A DNA stretch of 5,594 bases from an uncultured Bacilli bacterium (lineage in GTDB: Bacteria > Bacillota_I > Bacilli_A > RF39 > UBA660). Both the position numbers and the translations under genes were made by a program. Below the pieces are notes generated by a model that ran no database searches, was not told the DNA's origin, and was given only the letters and a program-made list of their open reading frames with translations. Below are positions 1 to 5,444 of the stretch, piece after piece. The stretch lies in NCBI GenBank assembly GCA_944371685.1, contig CALVXV010000080.1:1-5594 (forward strand). Direction: 5' to 3'. Numbering within the stretch: position 1 is the stretch's first letter; each line of letters starts with the position of its first letter.

Positions 1-106
1 TACTTTGGAGAGAAGTTAAAAACTTCCGGGATGACCGTTATCATAATTAAGACAGCCGTATAGGATGGTACCGTATTACATATACTCCTAACACAGGGCT
101 GTTTTT
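1..106 (+). promoter_or_regulatory. T-box riboswitch leader (3' part), probably tRNA(Ser)-responsive
   Basis: This is the 3' portion of a T-box leader, a cis-acting RNA that senses uncharged tRNA. Seen: a hairpin GAAGTT-AAA-AACTTC (12-26), a hairpin AUGA-CCGUUA-UCAU (31-44) carrying the CCGUUAUC seen in many T-box linker stems, and the T-box proper UAGGAUGGUACCGUAU (61-76). The antiterminator folds cleanly: UAGGA (61-65) pairs with UCCUA (86-90), UGGUACC (66-72) is the seven-base bulge, and GUAU (73-76) pairs with AUAC (82-85). UGGU in the bulge is where the tRNA 3' NCCA end would bind. Stem I and the specifier codon lie upstream of the window; the opening bases look like the end of the 3' strand of stem I. 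The serine assignment is inferred only from serS in the downstream operon. Confidence 0.88.
49..106 (+). terminator. Putative T-box terminator stem and U-tract
   Basis: AAGACAGCC (49-57) can pair with GGCUGUUUU (97-105) over nine positions, one of them a G·U, and the 3' side runs into a U-tract (102-106). This has the shape of an intrinsic terminator, but its 39-nt loop encloses the whole antiterminator, whereas the usual T-box terminator reuses the 3' antiterminator strand. An alternative inner stem, GUAUA (58-62) with UAUAC (81-85), excludes the antiterminator. The readout could instead be translational, because CUCCU (85-89) is complementary to the downstream ribosome binding site. The T-box call is firm; this terminator pairing is less so. 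Confidence 0.5.
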
Positions 107-114
107 GCTTTAAA

Positions 115-120
115 AGGAGG
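115..120 (+). promoter_or_regulatory. Ribosome binding site that decides the HD-gene start
   Basis: AGGAGG lies 7 nt before the ATG at 128 but only 1 nt before the in-frame ATG at 122. The later start is therefore favoured. The same bases can pair with CUCCU at 85-89 in the T-box leader. Confidence 0.8.
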
Positions 121-127
121 GATGATT

Positions 128-637
128 ATGAATAATTGGTTAAAATATTTTAGTAAAGAAGAAATTGCGGGCTTTATGAATGCAGAAAACCTCTACGGAA
201 AAGCATATTTAATATGTGAGAGAGTTTTTGAAGGTAAAAAACGTAAATCTGGAGTTCCTTATTTAAACTATTTAATTGCTGTGTCGAATAAGTTTTCTGA
301 TGATAAAACTAAGGTTATTGCTTTGCTTCATGACATTATGAAAGAGACAGAGATTACAGCTAATGATTTAAGTGAGATTGGTTTTCCTAGTGATATAGTT
401 AAGACTGTTGTTTTAATGACTAGAGAGGAAAATGAATCTTATGATGAATTTATTAACCGAATTATTGGTAGCAAAAATGACAGAGCATTACAAATTAAGA
501 AAGTAGATATTGAACAAAGTATGGATTTACATGATATTGAGGTTACAGATGATTATTTGAATAGAATTGAAGTTAAATATAAACCTCAATATGAAAAAAT
601 TTTAGGATATTTAGGCGACTTAGAAAGGGAAAATTAA
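128..637 (+). CDS. Small RelA/SpoT-like HD-domain protein with degenerate active site
   Basis: The 169-aa protein matches the stand-alone HD-domain family related to the (p)ppGpp hydrolase half of RelA/SpoT, and seems to be that domain alone, with no synthetase region. Residues below count from Met at 128. The frame of the family is clear: an alpha-helical start, EGKKRKSGVPY at 35-45 in place of the usual HxGQxxKxGxPY, LLHD at 66-69, TREENESYDEFINRI at 98-112, and the last metal Asp in IKKVD (D127). Key positions differ: the His of the xHxGQ motif is Phe34, the metal-binding His of the PYIxHP motif is Tyr48, and the E-D pair after HD (HDxxED) is Lys72-Glu73. H68, D69 and D127 remain. Ordinary metal-dependent hydrolysis of (p)ppGpp is therefore doubtful; altered chemistry or a sensing role is possible. 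The gene is first in the T-box operon and ends 1 nt before serS. An alternative start at 122 adds two residues but is too close to the ribosome binding site. The family call is confident; the function is not. Confidence 0.85.
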   Translation: MNNWLKYFSKEEIAGFMNAENLYGKAYLICERVFEGKKRKSGVPYLNYLIAVSNKFSDDKTKVIALLHDIMKETEITANDLSEIGFPSDIVKTVVLMTREENESYDEFINRIIGSKNDRALQIKKVDIEQSMDLHDIEVTDDYLNRIEVKYKPQYEKILGYLGDLEREN

Positions 638-638
638 A

Positions 639-1925
639 ATGATAGATATAAAATTAATACGTGAAAATAAAGATTTAGTTAAGGAAAATATTAAAAAGAA
701 GTTTCAAGATAAAAAGTTACCTTTGGTTGATGAGGTATATGAACTTGATATTAAGTGCAGAGAAGCTAAAGGTAAAGGCGATGAGCTTAGAAAAGAGAAA
801 AATGAAAAAAGCGCTTTAATTGGCGCTTTAATGCGTGAGGGTAAAAAAGATGAGGCTGAGAAAATCAAGGCTGAAGTTAGTAAATATGGTGATGAGATTT
901 TAAAATTAGAAAAAGAAGAAGAAGAATTGCGAGCTAAAATACATGCAGATATGATGGTTATTCCAAATATTATGGATCCCTCTGTTCCAATAGGTGAAGA
1001 TGATAGTAAAAATGTGGAATTAGAAAAGTTTGGCGAACCGATTATTCCTTCTTTTGAAATTCCACATCATGCAGATATATGTGCGAGACTTAATGGTTTA
1101 GATAAAGAGAGTGCTGGAAGAACTAGTGGTAATGGTTTTTACTATTTGATGGGCGATGTGGCTAGATTACATTCTGCGATGTTATCTTATGCACGTGATT
1201 TTATGATAGATAAAGGTTTTACTTACTGCATTCCTCCATTTATGATTAGAAGTGATGTGGTAAATGGGGTTATGAGTTTTGAAGAAATGGATGCAATGAT
1301 GTATAAGATTGAAGGCGAAGATTTATATTTAATTGGTACGTCTGAACATTCTATGATTGGTAAATTTCAAGGACAGATTATTAAAGAGGAAGAATTGCCT
1401 ATTACTTTAACCTCTTACTCACCTTGCTTTAGAAAAGAAGTTGGAGCTCACGGTATTGAAGAACGCGGACTTTATAGAGTTCATCAATTTGAAAAGCAAG
1501 AGATGGTTGTTTTATGTAAACCGGAAGATGGTATGAAATTTTACGATAAAATGTGGAAATATACTGTGGAATTTTTTAGAAGTTTAAATGTCCCTGTTAG
1601 GACTTTGGAGTGCTGTAGTGGTGATTTAGCTGACTTGAAGGTTAAGTCTTGTGATGTTGAGGCCTTTAGTCCTAGACAAAATAAATATTTTGAGGTTGGT
1701 TCTTGTTCAATACTTGGTGATGCTCAAGCGAGAAGGCTTGGTATTAGAATGAAAACTAAAAATGGTAATGAATATGTAACTACTTTAAATAATACGGTAT
1801 TAGCTACTCCTCGTGGTTTGATTGCTTTTTTAGAAAACAATGTGAATGAGGATGGTAGTGTAAATATACCAGAGGTATTAAGACCTTATATGGGTGGAAA
1901 AGAAAAGTTAGTTCCTAAAGACTGA
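639..1925 (+). CDS. serS: Seryl-tRNA synthetase (divergent bacterial subtype)
   Basis: This cytoplasmic class II aminoacyl-tRNA synthetase charges tRNA(Ser) with serine using ATP. The 428-aa length is normal. The N-terminus MIDIKLIRENKDLVKEN fixes the start and leads into the charged coiled-coil arm (about 30-105) that grips the long variable arm of tRNA(Ser). The catalytic core follows: TSE at 234-236 (TAE in most SerRS), motif 2 with FRKE (264-267), RGLYRVHQFEKQE (276-288), the GSCSILGDAQARRL segment (354-367) and motif 3 with TPRGLIAFLEN (390-400, Arg392). Motif 2 GAHGIEERG, the TLECCSGDLADLK stretch (322-334) and LNNTVLA (383-389) differ from the common bacterial forms (GSAGxDTRG, LNGSGLA). 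This resembles a second SerRS type found in some Clostridia-like bacteria, recalled from memory. AAAGGG sits about 8 nt before the ATG. It is the second gene of the T-box operon, and its TGA stop lies inside the terminator stem. Confidence 0.97.
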   Translation: MIDIKLIRENKDLVKENIKKKFQDKKLPLVDEVYELDIKCREAKGKGDELRKEKNEKSALIGALMREGKKDEAEKIKAEVSKYGDEILKLEKEEEELRAKIHADMMVIPNIMDPSVPIGEDDSKNVELEKFGEPIIPSFEIPHHADICARLNGLDKESAGRTSGNGFYYLMGDVARLHSAMLSYARDFMIDKGFTYCIPPFMIRSDVVNGVMSFEEMDAMMYKIEGEDLYLIGTSEHSMIGKFQGQIIKEEELPITLTSYSPCFRKEVGAHGIEERGLYRVHQFEKQEMVVLCKPEDGMKFYDKMWKYTVEFFRSLNVPVRTLECCSGDLADLKVKSCDVEAFSPRQNKYFEVGSCSILGDAQARRLGIRMKTKNGNEYVTTLNNTVLATPRGLIAFLENNVNEDGSVNIPEVLRPYMGGKEKLVPKD

Positions 1926-1946
1926 TAAATTAATATCAGTTTTTTT
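1921..1946 (+). terminator. Intrinsic terminator of the serS operon
   Basis: ACTGATA (1921-1927) pairs perfectly with TATCAGT (1934-1940) around a 6-nt loop, followed at once by a run of T to 1946. The serS TGA stop (1923-1925) is inside the left arm. On the opposite strand no T-run follows, so it should act on + strand transcripts only. Confidence 0.9.
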
Positions 1947-1956
1947 CTATTTTAAA

Positions 1957-2007
1957 AGGAATTTCGCCTTTCAAGTCGTATGTTAATCTATGAAAGGAGG
2001 AATTCCT
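1957..2007. repeat. Long imperfect inverted repeat covering the small-ORF ribosome binding site
   Basis: The left arm (1957-1973) and right arm (1991-2007) are complementary at 16 of 17 positions. AGGAATT pairs with AATTCCT, U1964·G2000 is a wobble, C1965 pairs with G1999, G1966/A1998 is the only mismatch, and CCTTTCA pairs with TGAAAGG; the loop is 17 nt. On the + strand the right arm contains the AAAGGAGG ribosome binding site of the 24-codon ORF and ends right before its ATG. A competing hairpin, AAAGG (1955-1959) with CCTTT (1967-1971), would release the AAAGG part. On the - strand the stem is followed by TTTTAAAATAG, so it may alternatively be a weak terminator for the polA-nuclease operon. 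Confidence 0.8.
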
Positions 2008-2082
2008 ATGTTTTATTTAATAGAACAATTTAGATTTATTATTTATGTGATTTGGGAATATTTTGATTATAAATCAAGATAA
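2008..2082 (+). CDS. Candidate 24-aa aromatic hydrophobic small protein
   Basis: The ATG follows AAAGGAGG with the ideal 7-nt gap. The ORF runs 24 codons to TAA, and its codons are as AT-rich as the neighbouring genes. The peptide starts MFYLIEQFRFIIYVIWEYF and ends DYKSR. Nine of 24 residues are aromatic, and the middle (about residues 7-16) is hydrophobic enough for a short membrane-associated helix. I do not recognise it. Size, hydrophobicity and a ribosome binding site inside a strong hairpin resemble type I toxin mRNAs or regulatory leader peptides, but that is analogy only. It follows the serS terminator with no clear promoter seen in between, and its last 9 bp overlap the 3' end of the opposite-strand nuclease gene. 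It could be spurious, since the AGGAGG is partly explained by the inverted repeat. Confidence 0.38.
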   Translation: MFYLIEQFRFIIYVIWEYFDYKSR

Positions 2083-2799
2083 ATGACTATCACCGTTTGT
2101 ATAGTCAATGGTGATGCCATCTTGGACATTGTAAATATAGACATTGAAACATATTTCTCCACATTTATCTTCAACGGAACTAGCTTCTATTTGAACACCA
2201 CTAGCTAAGAGATTATTATTTTCGTAAATTGGGGTTACCCTATATAGGACATGATTATTAGTTTTGTCTATATAGTTGGCAACTTCGTTTTCAAAGTCTA
2301 GCATAGCGCCGGTATTCATTTGTCTTGTACAGGTGATGAGATTTTTTTCATTGGCATTTTCACCTGTTAATTGATAGCCAATTAAATGACAACGATTATA
2401 TAGATATTTTCCATTTACAATATCATATTTAATGGTGTGCCAACCTGTGGGTTTAATCATACCGATTGAACCCCGCTTTTCTTTGGGCATAGTTTCTTTA
2501 CCAACTTTGGCAAAGGCGGTTCTAGCTCTTTTTAGATAATCTAAATCACTATATGATTCAAAGGTTTCTTTAGTATAGTCATCATCAGTAAAATTGGGTT
2601 TATTATCATTTATTTGAATATATGCGTTACCACTATATTCTGGAAGATTTTCTAATTTATATGTTTCTTTTTGCTTTATTAGGGGTTCAGTCATGAAGGT
2701 TTTTATTTCATTTTGATATGCGATACATAAAATTATAATTATCGTTAAAGTTGTTATAAATATATTTCTTTTTTGTGTTTTTTTACTTCTTCTTGCCAT
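2074..2799 (-). CDS. Membrane-anchored DNA/RNA non-specific endonuclease (DNA-entry nuclease/streptodornase type)
   Basis: The 241-aa protein belongs to the DNA/RNA non-specific endonuclease family (beta-beta-alpha metal fold). A basic N-terminus (RRSKKTQKR) precedes one hydrophobic segment (about 13-28), giving a signal anchor with the enzyme outside the membrane. The catalytic signature is YNRCHLIGYQLTG (134-146), where H138 should be the general base; this is the NRxH variant of the DRGH motif. NLITCTRQMN (153-162) carries the Asn residues near the metal, then MLDFENEVANYI (166-177) and a HVLYRVTPIY strand (183-192). Cysteines at 137, 157, 213 and 217 are notable for an exported protein and could form disulfides. 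The start overlaps the polA stop by one base (TAATG), with GAGG 7 nt upstream inside polA, so translation is probably coupled to polA. Likely roles are cutting external DNA for uptake or nucleotide scavenging; the role is inferred. Confidence 0.92.
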   Translation of the reverse strand: MARRSKKTQKRNIFITTLTIIIILCIAYQNEIKTFMTEPLIKQKETYKLENLPEYSGNAYIQINDNKPNFTDDDYTKETFESYSDLDYLKRARTAFAKVGKETMPKEKRGSIGMIKPTGWHTIKYDIVNGKYLYNRCHLIGYQLTGENANEKNLITCTRQMNTGAMLDFENEVANYIDKTNNHVLYRVTPIYENNNLLASGVQIEASSVEDKCGEICFNVYIYNVQDGITIDYTNGDSHLS

Positions 2800-5387
2800 T
2801 ATTTAGCCTCGGCCCAATTTTGTCCATAATGAATGTCAATAGCTAATGGGACAGATAGTTCACAAACATTATCCATGATGTCAGTTACTATTTGTTTAAC
2901 TTTTTCTAGTTCTTGTTTAGGAACATCGAAGATTAATTCATCGTGAACTTGAATAATCATTTTGGTTTTTAAATTATTTTCTTTAAAGGCATTATATACT
3001 TTAACCATGGCTAATTTTATGATATCAGCAGCACTTCCTTGGACTGGTGTGTTTAGGGCAATTCTTTCGCCACTTTGTCTGATTGTATAGACAGTATTTT
3101 TTAATTCTGGAATATTTCTTTTTCGGTTAAATAAGGTGGTAACATATCCTTTTTCTTTGGCATGGGCAATACTACTTTCCATATATTCTTTGATGCCTGG
3201 ATATGTTTCTAAGTATGTGTCTATAAATTTTTTGGCTTCAGCTGGCCTAATACCGACATTTTCGGCTAAACCAAAACTACTAATTCCATAAATAATACCA
3301 AAGTTGACAGCTTTAGCTACTCTACGCATTTCGCTAGTAACTAGAGATAATGGAACGTGAAAAATATCGCTTGCAGTTTTAGTATGGATATCTAATTTAT
3401 TATTGAAGGCTTCTTTTAAGGCTTTAACATCAGCCATGTGAGCAAGCATTCTAAGTTCTATTTGTGAATAGTCGGCACCTAAAATATAATCATTAGTTGG
3501 AATAAATGCTTTTCTAATGGATCTACCATAATCGTCTCTGACAGGAATGTTTTGAAGGTTGGGTTCAATTGAAGATAACCGTCCGGTTCTGGTTAGATTT
3601 TGTGTATATATAGTATGAATTTTTCCATCTTCACTAATTGTATTAATTAGTCCTTCCACGTATGTCCCATATATTTTAGATAGTTTACGGTATTCTATTA
3701 TTTGATTTATTATGGGATGTTTATCTTTTAATTTGTTTAAAACATCAATAGCTGTGGAATAGCCGTTGGTCGTTTTCTTTTTATGTGGAAGATTTAACTT
3801 TTCAAATAAGACTTCACTTAATTGGCTTGGTGATGAAATATTAAATTCACATCCAGCATTATTATATATATCTTTAGTTAATAATTCTAATTTTATTTGT
3901 ATGTCCTCCCCCATCTCTCTTAGAACATTTTTGTCAACTTTAACTCCAGTAAATTCCATGTCGGCAAGGACTGTAGCTAGGGGTAGTTCAATTTCGTTAA
4001 AGAGATATTCAACGTTTTCTTCTTTAATTTTATTTTGAAAAAACTCTTTAGTTTCATAGATGAATTTGGCTCTATTTACACATTCTTTAGCAATTATTTC
4101 TTCAGCCGGTTTTTTTAAGCTAGAGTTTTTACCATATATTTTTTCATAGAAATTTAAAGTGTAATCTACTTGGTTAGCTAGATAAGCGATATCTTCTTTC
4201 ATATTATAATCTAATAAGGCGCCAGCTATCATGGTATCAAAGATAACGTTTTTTATTTCTATGTTTTGCCATTTTAAAGCGACAATGGTTTTCTTTAAAT
4301 CATAGGTATATTTGGTGGTTTCTTGTAAAAATTGTGGATTTTGTTTTAAAATGTCTAAGGGGATAAAATAGGCTACTTTATCATTATAAACACCCATGCC
4401 TAATATTTCTGATTTATGATAGTTTTGACCAAGTATTTCTAAATATATGGCGACGTCATCATCTATTTTGATGTCATTTACATTATTTATTATTTTAATG
4501 TTTAGCTCCTTTTTAACTTTTTTTGGTGTTTGACTTTTTTTTAGAAAAGAATAAAATTCTAAATTTTCATATAACTTGTTTAAATTTTCAGTGTCATCAC
4601 CAAGATATTTTGTATCTTCAATAGTTATTTCTAATGGAACGTTCTTTACTATAGTGGCTAGATGATATGATTTATAAGCATTTTCTTTATCTGTTTGTAA
4701 TTTTTCTTTTAATTTTCCTTTGATATTATCTATATTTTCATAAATACCATCTAAAGTTTTATATTCATGAAGGAGTTTTAAAGCGGTTTTCTCACCTACT
4801 CCTTTGACGCCTGGAATATTATCAGATGCATCTCCCATTAAAGCTTTTAGGTCGATGACATTTATTGGTTTTATACCATAGGCTTCTTCAAAGGTGTCCT
4901 GATTATATCTAATATAGTCTTTCTGCTTTAAAAGTTTTATATCAACATCACTAGATATTAATTGAAGTAAGTCTTTATCACTACTAACAATAGTACCAAT
5001 AAAATCTGGATTATCATCACAAAACTTACTAAATGTTCCTATTATATCATCGGCTTCATAATTATCAATTTCATAGTATTTAATACCCATGGCAGTTAAT
5101 AATTGTTTGGCGATGGGAAATTGTTTTTTTAACTCATCAGGGGTTTCTACACGGCCGTCTTTATATCCATCATATTCTTCATGTCTAAAAGTCTTTCCTT
5201 TGTCAAATGCGACTAATACATATTCAGGTTTTTCTTCGTTAATAATTTTGTGAATCATGTTTACAAATCCAAATAAAGCATTGGTTGGGAATCCTTTACT
5301 ATTATTCATAAAATTACCGTTATAAGCTGTTGCATAATAACTTCTAAACATAAGATTATTACCATCTATCATTATTATTTTTTTCAT
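2799..5387 (-). CDS. polA: DNA polymerase I
   Basis: This DNA-dependent DNA polymerase acts in Okazaki primer removal, gap filling and excision repair. The 862-aa length is normal. The 5' nuclease domain (about 1-290) keeps its acidic residues: D8, D62, E111/D113/D114, D137/D139, D186/D189, plus the helix-hairpin segment GVKGVGEKTALKLL (193-206). The 3'-5' exonuclease-like domain (about 295-460) is degenerate: the DxE motif reads YLE (315-317), the third Asp appears to be Asn438, and D363 remains. This is like Bacillus-type Pol I, which lacks proofreading. The polymerase domain is intact: TGRLSSIEPNLQNIPVR (601-617), motif A DYSQIELR (D639), the O-helix R688/K692/F696/Y700 and motif C HDE (815-817). 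Phe696 is the residue that usually favours deoxy- over dideoxynucleotides. AGGTGA lies 6 nt before the ATG. The gene after polA is a nuclease rather than the mutM often found in Bacillota. Confidence 0.98.
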   Translation of the reverse strand: MKKIIMIDGNNLMFRSYYATAYNGNFMNNSKGFPTNALFGFVNMIHKIINEEKPEYVLVAFDKGKTFRHEEYDGYKDGRVETPDELKKQFPIAKQLLTAMGIKYYEIDNYEADDIIGTFSKFCDDNPDFIGTIVSSDKDLLQLISSDVDIKLLKQKDYIRYNQDTFEEAYGIKPINVIDLKALMGDASDNIPGVKGVGEKTALKLLHEYKTLDGIYENIDNIKGKLKEKLQTDKENAYKSYHLATIVKNVPLEITIEDTKYLGDDTENLNKLYENLEFYSFLKKSQTPKKVKKELNIKIINNVNDIKIDDDVAIYLEILGQNYHKSEILGMGVYNDKVAYFIPLDILKQNPQFLQETTKYTYDLKKTIVALKWQNIEIKNVIFDTMIAGALLDYNMKEDIAYLANQVDYTLNFYEKIYGKNSSLKKPAEEIIAKECVNRAKFIYETKEFFQNKIKEENVEYLFNEIELPLATVLADMEFTGVKVDKNVLREMGEDIQIKLELLTKDIYNNAGCEFNISSPSQLSEVLFEKLNLPHKKKTTNGYSTAIDVLNKLKDKHPIINQIIEYRKLSKIYGTYVEGLINTISEDGKIHTIYTQNLTRTGRLSSIEPNLQNIPVRDDYGRSIRKAFIPTNDYILGADYSQIELRMLAHMADVKALKEAFNNKLDIHTKTASDIFHVPLSLVTSEMRRVAKAVNFGIIYGISSFGLAENVGIRPAEAKKFIDTYLETYPGIKEYMESSIAHAKEKGYVTTLFNRKRNIPELKNTVYTIRQSGERIALNTPVQGSAADIIKLAMVKVYNAFKENNLKTKMIIQVHDELIFDVPKQELEKVKQIVTDIMDNVCELSVPLAIDIHYGQNWAEAK

Positions 5388-5393
5388 ATTTTA

Positions 5394-5399
5394 TCACCT
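5394..5399 (-). promoter_or_regulatory. polA ribosome binding site
   Basis: On the minus strand AGGTGA is followed by 6 nt and then the polA ATG at 5387. It confirms that start, which also gives the family's usual N-terminus with the metal-binding Asp at residue 8. Confidence 0.75.
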
Positions 5400-5416
5400 A
5401 GTAATATTTTACCATT

Positions 5417-5444
5417 TTAAAACACTTTGGAACAAGTGTTTTAA
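5417..5444. repeat. Perfect 11-bp inverted repeat upstream of polA
   Basis: TTAAAACACTT (5417-5427) and AAGTGTTTTAA (5434-5444) are exact reverse complements around TGGAAC. The repeat lies 30 bp before the polA start. On the minus strand the stem ends in TTTT and is followed by a possible -10 (TAAAAT, 5406-5411) with a poor TTGTTC -35 inside the repeat. It could be an operator, a 5'-UTR hairpin of polA, or a short terminator for whatever lies beyond the window edge. The sequence does not decide between these. Confidence 0.6.

Noticed and set aside
122..127. Earlier in-frame ATG for the HD-domain gene
   Set aside because: It is only 1 nt after AGGAGG, too close for initiation; the ATG at 128 has a 7-nt gap.
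1928..2073. CRISPR array or tandem repeats in the intergenic junction
   Set aside because: Only one inverted repeat is present; no direct repeat with regular spacing occurs here or elsewhere in the window.
3766..4038. 90-codon open frame on the + strand
   Set aside because: It lies wholly antisense within polA, has no recognisable domain and no convincing ribosome binding site; its composition is what the reverse of polA would give.
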